Below are positions 27,859 through 37,873 of a DNA stretch of 64,000 bases, one piece after another. Numbering within the stretch: the first letter of the stretch is position 1; every line of letters starts with the position of its first letter. The translations under genes were made by a program, and so were the position numbers. The notes under the pieces were generated by a model. The model made no database searches, was not told where the DNA came from, and worked only from the letters and a program-made list of their open reading frames with translations. The DNA is from Azospirillum fermentarium (GTDB taxonomy: Bacteria > Pseudomonadota > Alphaproteobacteria > Azospirillales > Azospirillaceae). The DNA is taken from positions 706,001 to 770,000 of the forward strand of contig NZ_JAOQNH010000001.1 in NCBI RefSeq assembly GCF_025961205.1. Direction: 5' to 3'.

Positions 27859-28562
27859 AGCCCCAGCTCCGCGTTGATGCGGCGGGCGGCGTCCGCCGGG
27901 TCGGGTTCGGCGGTGATGGGGCGCCCGATCACCAGATGGCTGGCCCCGGCGGCCATGGCCTGGGCCGGGGTCATGATGCGCTTCTGGTCGTTGACGGCGG
28001 CCCAGGCGGGACGGATGCCCGGCACCATCAGGATGAAATCGGGGCCGCAGGCCGCGCGCAGGGCCGCCACCTCGTTGGGCGAGCACACCACCCCGTCCAG
28101 CCCGCAGTCCCTGGCCAGCCGCGCCAGCCGCTCCACCTGCCCCGCCACCGGCGTGGACTGGCCCACCGCGCCCAGATCGCCGTCGTCCAGGCTGGTCAGC
28201 ACGGTGACGCCCAGGATGCGCGGGCGCTTGGCGCCACCGGCCGCCGCGGCTTCCGCCGCCGCGCGCATCATCGCCGGCCCGCCGGAGGTGTGGATGGTCA
28301 TGAAGGCGGGGGTGAGCGGCAGGGCCGCGCGCACGCCGCCGGCCACCGTGTTGGGGATGTCGTGCAGCTTGAGGTCGAGGAAGAACGGAACCTCCGAGTC
28401 GCCGCCCAGCACGGCGCGCACGCCCGCCGGCCCCTGGGCCACGAAGAATTCCAGCCCCAGCTTGACCCCGCCGACCAGCCCGGCCAGCCCCTGGGCCAGC
28501 GTGCGGGCGGTGTCCACCGCGGTGGTGTCGATGGAAACGAAGACGGGATTGGCGGCGGTCAT
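27855..28562 (-). CDS. pyrF: Orotidine 5'-phosphate decarboxylase PyrF
   Basis: 235 residues. Catalyses OMP to UMP, the last step of UMP synthesis. FLDLKLHDIPNTV holds the catalytic D-K-x-x-D set. The TIHTSGG segment and PGIRP near the C-terminus bind phosphate. The start at 28562 (MTAANPVFVSID) begins the conserved fold; the upstream in-frame extension is rejected. Overlaps trpF by four bases. Confidence 0.95.
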   Translation of the reverse strand: MTAANPVFVSIDTTAVDTARTLAQGLAGLVGGVKLGLEFFVAQGPAGVRAVLGGDSEVPFFLDLKLHDIPNTVAGGVRAALPLTPAFMTIHTSGGPAMMRAAAEAAAAGGAKRPRILGVTVLTSLDDGDLGAVGQSTPVAGQVERLARLARDCGLDGVVCSPNEVAALRAACGPDFILMVPGIRPAWAAVNDQKRIMTPAQAMAAGASHLVIGRPITAEPDPADAARRINAELGL

Positions 28563-28627
28563 GGCGGGTCCGTGGCGAGAGGTAAGGTGCGATACCCTAT
28601 CAGTGCTGCCGCGGGATGCAAACGGCA

Positions 28628-29299
28628 TCAGCGATGGTCCGTCACCCCCACCTGGGCGCACATGTCCAGCAGCGGGCAGGTGGAACAGCGGGGCCGCTCC
28701 CCGGTGCAGACCCATTTGCCGAAGGGCACCAGCCGCTCGTTGATTTCAATCCAATAGGCGGGCGGCAGGCGTTCGTGCAGCGCCGCCATGGTCTTCTCGG
28801 GCGTGCGGGCCGTGACGTAGCCCCAGCGGTTGACGATGCGGTGGACGTGCACATCGACCGCCACCGCCGCCGGCAGGCCGAAGCCCACCCCCAGCGTCAG
28901 CGCGGCGATCTTCGGCCCCACCCCGTGGAAGGCGGTGAGCGCCTCCAGGCTGTCCGGCACCCGCCCGCCGTGCTCGCCGAGGATGCGGCGGGACAGGGCC
29001 AGGATGTCGCGGGCCTTGGGCTCGGGAAAGGTGGCGCCGTCCAGCAGGGCCACGAGGCGGGGGAAATCCAGTTCGGCCATGGCCTGGGGCGTGCGGGCCA
29101 CGGCGAACAGGCGGCGGCAGACGGCCTCGGTCGTCTCGTCGCGGGTGCGGGCGGAAATCAGGCTGCCCACAAGCTGTTCGAAGGGGGAATTATGGCCCGC
29201 GTCGCGCAGGGCGAACATGGCGGCCTTGGGCAGCCCCGCCACCGCCGGGCGCAGGCGCTGGAACGCCGTGTCGATGTCGAAGGGGTGCTTGCCGTCCAT
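28628..29299 (-). CDS. Endonuclease III-like HhH-GPD DNA glycosylase with [4Fe-4S] cluster
   Basis: 223 residues. SLISARTRDETTEAVCRRLF, the helix-hairpin-helix LTAFHGVGPKIAALTL with catalytic lysine, and AVDVHVHRIVNRWG with the catalytic aspartate match endonuclease III. The C-terminal cluster has Cys at about 198, 205, 208 and 214 (C-x6-C-x2-C-x5-C). It removes oxidised pyrimidines in base excision repair. FHGVGPKIA differs from the usual LPGVGRKTA loop, so it may be an Nth paralog rather than the main one. Start 29299 (MDGKHPFDI) is chosen over 29350. Confidence 0.87.
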   Translation of the reverse strand: MDGKHPFDIDTAFQRLRPAVAGLPKAAMFALRDAGHNSPFEQLVGSLISARTRDETTEAVCRRLFAVARTPQAMAELDFPRLVALLDGATFPEPKARDILALSRRILGEHGGRVPDSLEALTAFHGVGPKIAALTLGVGFGLPAAVAVDVHVHRIVNRWGYVTARTPEKTMAALHERLPPAYWIEINERLVPFGKWVCTGERPRCSTCPLLDMCAQVGVTDHR

Positions 29300-29401
29300 G
29301 CCCGTCCTCCCCACCGGGGAGAACCGGGGCGGAGGCAGGGGCGTTCCCACGGAGCGGGAGGAACCGGCGGGGGATCGGCCGCCCGCCGGTTCAGCGGTTG
29401 C

Positions 29402-30175
29402 TCAGCGCTCCACGAACGCCTTTTCGATCACATAGTCGCCGGGTTCGCCATGGTTGCCCATGACGTAGCCGCGCTCGTCCAGAATGCTGCAGGTCTCGTC
29501 CAGCATGGCGGGGCTGCCGCAGATCATCACGCGGTCGGTCTCGCGGTTCAGGTTGGGCAGGCCGGTCAGCCGGGCCAGCTCGCCCGACCGGATCAGGTCG
29601 GTGATGCGGCCCTGGGTGTGGTACGCCTCGCGCGTCACGCTGGGGACGTAGATCAGCTTCTGCCGCACGATCTCGCCGAAGAACTCGTTCTCCGGCAGGT
29701 GGCTGGTGATCATTTCCTGATAGGCCAGCTCGTTGACGAACCGGCAGGTGTGGGTCAGGATCACCTTGTCGAAGCGCTCATAGACCTCGGGGTCCTTGAT
29801 GATGCTGAGGAAGGGGGCCAGGCCGGTGCCGGTGCTGAACAGGTAGAGATGCTTGCCCGGCAGCAGGTTGTCGGCCACCAGCGTGCCCGTGGGCTTGCGG
29901 TTGACCAGGACGGTGTCGCCCTCCTTCAGGTGCTGCAGGCGCGAGGTCAGGGGGCCGTTGGGCACCTTGATGCTGAAGAATTCCAGATGTTCTTCGTAAT
30001 TGGCGCTGGCGATGCTGTAGGCGCGCAGCAGCGGGCGCCCGTCCACTTCCAGCCCGATCATGGTGAAATGGCCGTTGTGGAAGCGGAAAGAGGGGTCACG
30101 GGTGGTCTGGAACGTGAACAGAGTATCGTTCCAGTGGTGAACCCGCAGCACGCGTTCCTTGATCAGATTGCTCAT
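29402..30175 (-). CDS. fpr: Ferredoxin/flavodoxin-NADP+ reductase Fpr
   Basis: 257-residue FAD enzyme that passes electrons between NADPH and ferredoxin or flavodoxin. RAYSIASANYEEHLEFFSIKVPNGPLTSRL binds FAD. STGTGLAPFLSIIKDPEVYERFDKVILTHTCR binds NADP, and the C-terminus GDYVIEKAFVER ends in an aromatic/basic tail of the bacterial subclass. The ATG at 30175 (MSNLIKE) is chosen; a GTG at 30229 would add 18 residues. The AT-rich region upstream contains a Fur-box-like motif, which fits iron or redox control. Confidence 0.93.
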   Translation of the reverse strand: MSNLIKERVLRVHHWNDTLFTFQTTRDPSFRFHNGHFTMIGLEVDGRPLLRAYSIASANYEEHLEFFSIKVPNGPLTSRLQHLKEGDTVLVNRKPTGTLVADNLLPGKHLYLFSTGTGLAPFLSIIKDPEVYERFDKVILTHTCRFVNELAYQEMITSHLPENEFFGEIVRQKLIYVPSVTREAYHTQGRITDLIRSGELARLTGLPNLNRETDRVMICGSPAMLDETCSILDERGYVMGNHGEPGDYVIEKAFVER

Positions 30176-30334
30176 GATGCCCTTCGCCAGTCGCTCCTGA
30201 ACCTCAACCGATGCGGCAACAGCCGTCACGGCACCTTCCGCTTACCCTGTCCGTCGGTCATAGGCCAATGAAAATCGACAATGCCAGATATGTGAATTGA
30301 AGGTAATTACATTATTAGTTCGTTGAACTATATG

Positions 30335-30356
30335 GTAATTGATAATCATTCTCATA
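30335..30356. promoter_or_regulatory. Fur-box-like motif in AT-rich gap
   Basis: GGTAATTGATAATCATTCTC matches the downstream two-thirds of the Fur consensus (GATAATGATAATCATTATC) closely, with TGATAATCATTCTC differing at one position. It lies about 160 bases upstream of fpr on one side and upstream of the orphan CRISPR array on the other. The rest of 30176-30448 is AT-rich with no supported gene. Confidence 0.55.
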
Positions 30357-30447
30357 TTGGTGGACCTATGGCAACGCCTGTTTTTTGCCCTCTTCCGGGA
30401 ACAAGGGTGATCGTCTGATGGGCGTGCGAGGCCCTTTCTCCGATTGC

Positions 30448-31517
30448 CCTGAGGCCTTTACGCCTGGGAAGGGCCTATTTCTTCCGCTACGCGTATGCGC
30501 ATCAGCAAGGCGTTGCTTCAATGAGGCCCAGGCGTTTCCGCCTGGGAAGGCACTGGACGGGTTCGGGCGCCCCCTCTGCACCGCCGTCTTTCGCTTCAAT
30601 GAGGCCCAGGCGTTTCCGCCTGGGAAGGCTCGACGTCGTGGCGCGGGTCATCGACCCCGAGCCGTTGCTTCAATGAGGCCCAGGCGTTTCCGCCTGGGAA
30701 GGCCAGGGCGTGAAGCAGACCATCCTGACCAACGGCGACGTGCTTCAATGAGGCCCAGGCGTTTCCGCCTGGGAAGGCCGATTCTCGTGATTTTACAGGG
30801 TTAACCGTAACTTCTGCTTCAATGAGGCCCAGGCGTTTCCGCCTGGGAAGGCCCGGCCTTCCGCCGGCAGCGCGCGGACACAGGCCAGCATGCTTCAATG
30901 AGGCCCAGGCGTTTCCGCCTGGGAAGGCCATGGCCACCAGAGTATCCATGACGTGGTGGTGCAAAAGGCTTCAATGAGGCCCAGGCGTTTCCGCCTGGGA
31001 AGGCGGGTGCCCCCCCAGATCCTGGGCATCATCCCCAAGCTTCAATGAGGCCCAGGCGTTTCCGCCTGGGAAGGCTTTCACCAAGGGATTATGAGAGGAG
31101 GCGAGATCCGATGGGCTTCAATGAGGCCCAGGCGTTTCCGCCTGGGAAGGCGCCGAGACCACCGACTGCGACGCCGCCCGCACCCTGCTTCAATGAGGCC
31201 CAGGCGTTTCCGCCTGGGAAGGCGATGTTCCCGAGAACCAATCAATCGTTTACTGCCGAGCTTCAATGAGGCCCAGGCGTTTCCGCCTGGGAAGGCCAAG
31301 GCCGAGATCGCACGTGTTCACACGGCCGTCTTGCTTCAATGAGGCCCAGGCGTTTCCGCCTGGGAAGGCCAAGGCGGCGGAACTGTTCGCCCATCGGTGG
31401 CTGGAAAGGCTTCAATGAGGCCCAGGCGTTTCCGCCTGGGAAGGTTGGGACAGGGAGGTGTTTCCCGCGATGCCTTCCCTGCTTCAATGAGGCCCAGGCG
31501 TTTCCGCCTGGGAAGGC
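30448..31517 (-). CRISPR. Orphan CRISPR array, 14 repeats of 37 bp plus a degenerate terminal repeat
   Basis: Fourteen near-identical 37-bp repeats start at 30515, 30593, 30667, 30742, 30816, 30892, 30968, 31039, 31115, 31187, 31260, 31333, 31409 and 31481. Thirteen unique spacers of 34-41 bases separate them. The + strand repeat begins GCTTCAATGAGGCC, holds an 8-bp stem CCCAGGCG/CGCCTGGG and ends GGAAGGC. Read on the minus strand it ends in ATTGAAGC, like the ATTGAAAC end of many class 1 repeats, so transcription is probably right to left. A truncated, diverged repeat at 30448-30473 marks the likely trailer. Repeat 13 has one changed terminal base. No cas genes lie within 25 kb. Confidence 0.95.
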
Positions 31518-31792
31518 GGGTATGGTTTACCCGTCTGTTTTGTCACCGAAAATCGGGCTGGATTCGAGAGGGCTTTGATTCCGGGCACCGGTGCGCCGGA
31601 CATTGATCTGCATTCGTTCTCAACGATGTCAAAAAACCGTGTGGTATCAACTATTTGAAAAATTCGAGCGCTGACGGCCTTTTTGCGTGCACTGGACCCC
31701 TCGCATCTTGGCCGGCAGACTGAAACCATAGCACACGCCGCAACACCCAAACCATGGCCGCCGTGCGCTGGTGGTGCCGGACGGGCGCTTCC

Positions 31793-33247
31793 TCACTCCC
31801 CCGGCGCCGGGGCGAACAGATAGGGGGACAGGCCGCGCAGGTTCTCGTCCACGATCAACCGGTGGTTCAGCGGCGGGAACGCCCGTTGGGAACAGTCGTG
31901 GCGCGGGCACAGGCGGCAGTTGACGCCGATGGGGGTCGCGGCCTCGGTGTGTTCCAGGTCGATGCCGTCGGCATAGGTCAACAGCCCGGCGTGGGCGATG
32001 TCACACCCCAGAGCGATGGCGAAATGCTGGGGCGGGCTGCGGTGGCTGCCGCCCGCCTTCACCGCCGTGCGGGCCAGCGAGAAATATGTCGTGCCGTCGG
32101 GCATCTGCGCCACCTGGGTGTGGATCTTGCCCGGCGTGCGGAACGCCTCGTACACGATCCAGCGCGGGCAGCCGCCGCCGAAGCGGGCGAAATGGAACCC
32201 CGCCCCGGAAAAGCGCTTGGACACGTTGCCCGCACTGTCCACCCGGATCAGGAAGAACGGCACGCCCTTGGCACCGGGCCGCTGCAAGGTGGTCAGCCGG
32301 TGGCACACCTGCTCGAAGGACGCGTCGAACCGCCGCCGCAGCACGTCGATGTCGTAGCGCACCTGCCGCGCCCCTTCCAGGAAGCGGTCGTAGGGCATCA
32401 GCACCGCCCCGGCGAAATAGTTGGTCAGGCCGATGCGGGCCAGCCGCCGGGATTCATCCCCCGACAAAGCCGCCCCGTCCACGATGGCGTTCAGCACGTC
32501 GCGGTGGCGCAGCAGCGCCAGTTGCCCGGCAAGCTGGAAGATGCGCCCCGACGGTGCCAGCATCTCCGACAACAGGATGCGGCGCCCGTGACGGTCGAAG
32601 CGGCGGACGGCATAGCCCATCACCTCCTGCGGCATCAGGCGCACGCGCACCCCATGCTCGGCGTGCAGCCACGCCACCAGACCGCTGTACAGGTCGCCGC
32701 GCTCCAGCTTGGCGTCCTTCCACAAGGCGTCCGCCGCGTCTTCCAGGTCGGGGAAATGGTTGTGGTGGGCGTGGAAGAAATCCCGCGCCTCGTCCACCGG
32801 AAAGGCCGCCGATCCGGTCAGCGCCGGCTTGTCGCGGTCGGCCATGCGCTCGGTCAGGGCCTGGAAATCGTCGCGCTGGCCGCGGAACGCGCGGTAGAGC
32901 GTGACCACCGCCTGCCCCAGCGTCGGGGCCACCGCCGCCAGTTCCTTGAAATCCTGGTTCTTGATGTCGGAGCCGTCGAACAGCGGGTCGGCGAACACCT
33001 CGCGCAGGCCCGCCACCAGCCGGCTTTCCTCGTCCTCGGCGAACGCCTGGAGATCGACGCCGAAGCTCTGCCCCAGCTTCAGCAGCAGCGTCACCGTCAC
33101 CGGGCGCTGGTTGTGTTCGATCAGGTTGAGATAGCTGGGGGAGATGCCCAACTGTTCGGCCATCTGCGCCTGGGTCAGCCCGTGGTCGCGGCGCAGCCGC
33201 CGCACCTTGGGCCCCAGCATCGCCTTCTTCTCCACGGCACCGGCCAT
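31793..33247 (-). CDS. XRE-family regulator with IrrE/ImmA-like and ScfR C-terminal domains (RamB/PrpR-type)
   Basis: 484 residues. A helix-turn-helix at residues 12-65 (LTQAQMAEQLGISPSYLNLIEHNQRP) is followed by a DUF955-like region and a long C-terminal DUF2083 region (ScfR, short-chain fatty acyl transcriptional regulator). That region ends with GCDIAHAGLLTYADGIDLEH and a cysteine cluster in NCRLCPRHDCSQRAFPP. Corynebacterial RamB of this class controls aceA and acetate genes. This gene is divergent from isocitrate lyase, so the same target is inferred. It sits next to the orphan array but has no known CRISPR link. The 31518-31792 gap upstream of its 3' end holds the probable array leader. 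Confidence 0.88.
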   Translation of the reverse strand: MAGAVEKKAMLGPKVRRLRRDHGLTQAQMAEQLGISPSYLNLIEHNQRPVTVTLLLKLGQSFGVDLQAFAEDEESRLVAGLREVFADPLFDGSDIKNQDFKELAAVAPTLGQAVVTLYRAFRGQRDDFQALTERMADRDKPALTGSAAFPVDEARDFFHAHHNHFPDLEDAADALWKDAKLERGDLYSGLVAWLHAEHGVRVRLMPQEVMGYAVRRFDRHGRRILLSEMLAPSGRIFQLAGQLALLRHRDVLNAIVDGAALSGDESRRLARIGLTNYFAGAVLMPYDRFLEGARQVRYDIDVLRRRFDASFEQVCHRLTTLQRPGAKGVPFFLIRVDSAGNVSKRFSGAGFHFARFGGGCPRWIVYEAFRTPGKIHTQVAQMPDGTTYFSLARTAVKAGGSHRSPPQHFAIALGCDIAHAGLLTYADGIDLEHTEAATPIGVNCRLCPRHDCSQRAFPPLNHRLIVDENLRGLSPYLFAPAPGE

Positions 33248-33294
33248 GTTGCCCGCCGGGGGATTGGCCCGGCCCTTTTCCCAAGTGTGAAAAC

Positions 33295-33357
33295 TTTACA
33301 TGATTTACGGATTTACAAAAACCACGCACAGGTACTTTACAAACAGACCACTTTACA
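33295..33357. promoter_or_regulatory. Iterated TTTACA motifs between the regulator and aceA (putative operator)
   Basis: TTTAC(A/G) occurs at 33295, 33304, 33312, 33336 and 33352. Two of the copies sit in the longer match ACTTTACAAACA. Spacings of 9, 8, 24 and 16 are near multiples of 8. The cluster lies in the divergent promoter region and is unusually AT-rich. It may bind the ScfR-type regulator. Confidence 0.55.
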
Positions 33358-33467
33358 AACAAGCACTTATTGCGCCTGCGCCGGGCTGTCTCTACCTTGT
33401 CAATCAAGCGCTGCGACGCAAAACGCAGCCCCCCGTCAAAGACAGCTTCAAGCACAAGGACATTGCC

Positions 33468-34745
<1,278 letters not shown>

Positions 34746-34799
34746 GCACCTCTTATCCCGGCCGGTCCCGCCTCAAGGACCGGCCGGTGTCTCCATCCC

Positions 34800-34958
34800 G
34801 AGATGATGGCAAAGGCCGGACCCGATGGGCGCGTCGGGTCCGGTTCCTTATGCCCGACGGTCTCATGCCAGTGGGCGCTCCAGTGGCGTGAGAGGCGGAA
34901 ACTTGAGGCTGACGCTTTTGACTTCACGGCCAGGGGGATCACCCCCTGGCCGTTTTTT
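34800..34958 (+). ncRNA. Candidate small RNA ending in a strong intrinsic terminator
   Basis: In the 689-base gap between aceA and the DJ-1-like gene, bases 34817-34835 form a GGCCGGACCC/GGGTCCGG hairpin. A perfect 11-bp stem at 34927-34937/34942-34952 is followed by TTTTTT. The unit is free of a plausible coding gene. It could be a trans-acting RNA or simply the aceA 3' end. The rest of the gap to 35434 shows nothing else I can support. Confidence 0.35.
34927..34958 (+). terminator. Strong intrinsic terminator downstream of aceA
   Basis: Stem CGGCCAGGGGG / CCCCCTGGCCG with an ATCA loop, followed by six T. It is 180 bases after the aceA stop. Confidence 0.9.
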
Positions 34959-35434
34959 CGTGCGGGGCGCGGGCGGTGCGGTTCCGGCCTTTTTGCTGCA
35001 TGTCTCGCAAATGCCCTGCGTCTGGGACATGGCAACCTTGCGCTGCTACCGAAAACCCGTCGCTGTCAAGTCTATTCTTTTGTTTAAAATCAATGAGTTA
35101 TAGCGCGTGATCACGCACGGGGCAGTGCAGAAGATCCGTTGCGTTGCACCAATCGGGTGTTGACAGCGAACCGGGATAAAGCCACTTCTGTGCCATGCAT
35201 AAAACACGTCATCCGGGGCGCGTCCGCCCCTTCACCGAAAGCGCCTGACGGCGGCGGTGAAGGACTTGCGCGTTCGCCCGCGTACTCCTCTGTCCGGTAC
35301 CCGCATTGTGCGGTGCGGACGCCGGGTGCGCGCCGGGTGAGCTTCCAACCTTGACGGGCTGGTATGGGCCGCCGCGGTTTTCCCCGCGCGGTCCCGTGTC
35401 TGCCCACCGGGACAACCATTAAGGACAGACACGC

Positions 35435-35998
35435 ATGGATCAGTACCTCACCGGAAAGACGATTGCCATCCTCGTTGCCAACGGCTTCGAGGAAACCGAG
35501 ATGACCGAACCGCAGCGCGCCCTGCTGAAGGCCGGCGCCACCCTGCGGACCATCTCGACCGAATCGGCTCTGGTGAACGGTTGGATGGGCAAGGGCTGGG
35601 GCCATTACTTCCCGGTCGATAAGGTGCTGAGCGAGGCGCTGGGCTCCGACTTCGACATGCTGCTGCTGCCGGGCGGGGAACGCTCCATCGCCAAGCTCCA
35701 GCAGTCGGCGCACACCCGCCGCATCGTCGGCCACTTCCTCGATGCCGGCAAGCCGATCGCCGCCATCAACCACGGCATCCAGTTGATGGCCGTGCCGGGC
35801 AAGATGCGCGGGCGCCAGGTGACGGCCATGGACCTTTCCAAGGACGCGGTGGAAGCCGCCGGCGGCATGACCGTCGATGAATCCGTGGTGGTCGATGCCA
35901 ACACCGTCACCGCCCGTTCGGTGGAGGATCTGCCGGTGTTCATCGAACAGATGCTGAAGCTGTTCGCCGACGCCGCACAGGTGAGCAAGGCAGCCTGA
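35435..35998 (+). CDS. DJ-1/PfpI-fold protein lacking the nucleophilic cysteine
   Basis: 187 residues. KTIAILVANGFEETEMTEP at the N-terminus and FDMLLLPGG are typical of the DJ-1/PfpI superfamily, including the conserved acidic residue near position 19. The nucleophile elbow, normally (A)xCHG, reads AAINHG with Asn112 instead of Cys. Hydrolase, glyoxalase or deglycase chemistry by cysteine is therefore not expected. AAGGA lies 10 bases before the ATG. A terminator hairpin follows at 36034-36065. It may be a stress-linked or regulatory member. Confidence 0.8.
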   Translation: MDQYLTGKTIAILVANGFEETEMTEPQRALLKAGATLRTISTESALVNGWMGKGWGHYFPVDKVLSEALGSDFDMLLLPGGERSIAKLQQSAHTRRIVGHFLDAGKPIAAINHGIQLMAVPGKMRGRQVTAMDLSKDAVEAAGGMTVDESVVVDANTVTARSVEDLPVFIEQMLKLFADAAQVSKAA

Positions 35999-36033
35999 CC
36001 GTTCCATCCGACGGTTTCCAGGTTGACGAGAAA

Positions 36034-36066
36034 AGGGGCGGTCCCGCAAGGGCCGCCCCTTTTTGT
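36034..36066 (+). terminator. Intrinsic terminator after the DJ-1-like gene
   Basis: AGGGGCGG(T)CCC pairs with GGGCCGCCCCT around a GCAA loop, then TTTTT. It lies between convergent genes. Confidence 0.85.
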
Positions 36067-36092
36067 TGTGCCCGCAACGGCGGGTGTGACGG

Positions 36093-37835
36093 CTATGACG
36101 GGGATGGCGGGGCGATGGTCAGGCGGAAATGCACGCCGCGGTCCTGCATGTCGCGCCGCCCCGGCACCTCCACCCGGCGGAAGCCGTGGCCGTAGTAGAG
36201 CGCGGCCTGCGTCCACCCGGTGGGCGCCCACAGCAGGCCGGTGCCGGCGCTGGCGATCCAGCCGGGGCCGGTGGTGTCGCGCCCGCTGTTGAACGAACGC
36301 CCGTAATCGGCGAACAGCGCCAGCCGCACCGTTCCCGCCGATTCCGCGTCCAGGGCCAGATGCGTGATGGGCAGCCGCACCTCCACCGACGACACCACGG
36401 CGTTGTCGCCGGTCAGCAAATTCTCGCGGTAGCCGCGCACGCTGGCCATGCCGCCCACCGCGTATTGCTCGATGGCGGGCAGGGGGCCGTTGGCGAACTG
36501 GGCGTCGGTGCGGAAAATCGCCTCCGCCCCGCCGTCGCCGGTGGCATCGCCGAAGCGGTGGGCCACCTGCGCCTGTCCCAGCCATGCGGAAAAGCGTCCG
36601 TCGGGGGTGCCGGGCCGGCGGGTGTTGCCGAACAGCGGCACGCCCAGCGACCAGACCGACCGCGCCGCCCACACGGTGGTGTCGCCGCGCCGTGTCCAGT
36701 CCTGGGACAGCCGCAGCACGGTGAAGCGGGTCACCCCGTCGTCGGATTCGGGGGAAAAGGCGAAGCGTTCGCCCAACAGCCAGTTCTCGCTGAACCGCCG
36801 GGCCAGCGACAGCCCCACCGCCACGGTTTCCCGCCCGGTGCGGTACAGCGGCTGGGTCACCCCCGCCTCCACCGTGGTGGTGCGGGCGGTGATGTCCAAA
36901 GACGAATAGGGGGCTTCGACAATGCGGGAGCGCTGGTGGTCCACCGACAGGCGCAGGCGGGTGTCGGTGGCGGTGACCGGCACCTCCACCCCGGCGGCGG
37001 TGTTGGTCAGCCCCTGGGCGCGGGCCAGACGCAGGCTGACCAGCTCGCCCCAGCCGGTGGCGTTGCGGATCACCCCGTCGCCGCGGGCCACCAGCCCCCC
37101 CACCGCGGGGGAGCGTTCGTTGGACAGGGTAAGGGTGCCGCCCAGCGGCGGGGCCTCCTCCACCGTCACGTCCAGCGCGCTGCTGCCGGGGCGGGGGCCG
37201 GGGCCGAGGCGCGCGTCCAGCCGTTCGACCAGCGGGTCGTCCAGCAGGATCTCGATGCGGTCGCGCAGATGGGCCACGTCCAGCGGCGGGCCGGCGGCGG
37301 GTTCCACCCGGCGGGCGATGTAATCCGGGGACAGGCGCGACAGCCCGTTGACCGTCACCGTCTCCAGCCGCCCTTCCACCGCCTGGAAGGTGACGATGCC
37401 GTTGGTGATGGTCTGGTCGGGCAGAACGATGCCGCTGTTGACGTGGCCCCGCTGCACATAAAGCGCGGTCAGCGCCCGGCGCAGCTCGTCCAGCTCCCCG
37501 GCCCCCACCGCGCGGCCCAGATAGGGGGCGGCGGCGGCGCGCACCTCGTCCTGGGTCAGGACGGTGCTGCCCGACAGGGTGACGCCGGCCAGGGTGAACA
37601 GCGGCCCGGCGCCGATGGCCGGCGGGCGGGTGGCCGCGGGCGGCGGCGGCAGGGCCAGGGCGGGCGGCCCGCCGGTGAAACCGGGCAGGGCCGGCCGCTC
37701 GTCACCGGGCCGGAGCGTGGCAGCGGGGGCCGCCGTCTGGGCCATCGTCCGGGTGGGGGCGGACGCCATTCCCCCCGCCGCCAGGACGGCAAGGCACAGG
37801 GCGGCGGAAAACGGGCGGTGCGGGTGGAACGGCAT
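36093..37835 (-). CDS. TpsB/ShlB-FhaC family outer-membrane secretion protein (two-partner secretion)
   Basis: 580 residues. A cleavable signal peptide (HPHRPFSAALCLAVLAAGGMA) precedes a Pro-rich linker. A POTRA region around residues 80-210 follows (LFTLAGVTLSGSTVLTQDEVRAAAAPYLG; VEGRLETVTVNG), then a C-terminal 16-strand beta-barrel. The conserved VRGY motif is in ASVRGYRENLLTGDNAV. Such proteins export a large TpsA exoprotein, yet no TpsA gene is adjacent. A TTG 24 bases upstream is another possible start. The C-terminal strand ends FRLTIAPPSPS, slightly extended beyond the usual aromatic end. Confidence 0.87.
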   Translation of the reverse strand: MPFHPHRPFSAALCLAVLAAGGMASAPTRTMAQTAAPAATLRPGDERPALPGFTGGPPALALPPPPAATRPPAIGAGPLFTLAGVTLSGSTVLTQDEVRAAAAPYLGRAVGAGELDELRRALTALYVQRGHVNSGIVLPDQTITNGIVTFQAVEGRLETVTVNGLSRLSPDYIARRVEPAAGPPLDVAHLRDRIEILLDDPLVERLDARLGPGPRPGSSALDVTVEEAPPLGGTLTLSNERSPAVGGLVARGDGVIRNATGWGELVSLRLARAQGLTNTAAGVEVPVTATDTRLRLSVDHQRSRIVEAPYSSLDITARTTTVEAGVTQPLYRTGRETVAVGLSLARRFSENWLLGERFAFSPESDDGVTRFTVLRLSQDWTRRGDTTVWAARSVWSLGVPLFGNTRRPGTPDGRFSAWLGQAQVAHRFGDATGDGGAEAIFRTDAQFANGPLPAIEQYAVGGMASVRGYRENLLTGDNAVVSSVEVRLPITHLALDAESAGTVRLALFADYGRSFNSGRDTTGPGWIASAGTGLLWAPTGWTQAALYYGHGFRRVEVPGRRDMQDRGVHFRLTIAPPSPS

Positions 37836-37873
37836 GGAGAGGAAACATACCGGGGTCAAGATTGTCTGGGAAG

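Noticed and set aside
30596..31606. Open frames across the orphan CRISPR array
   Set aside because: Same reason: translated repeats such as FNEAQAFPPGKA recur at each unit.
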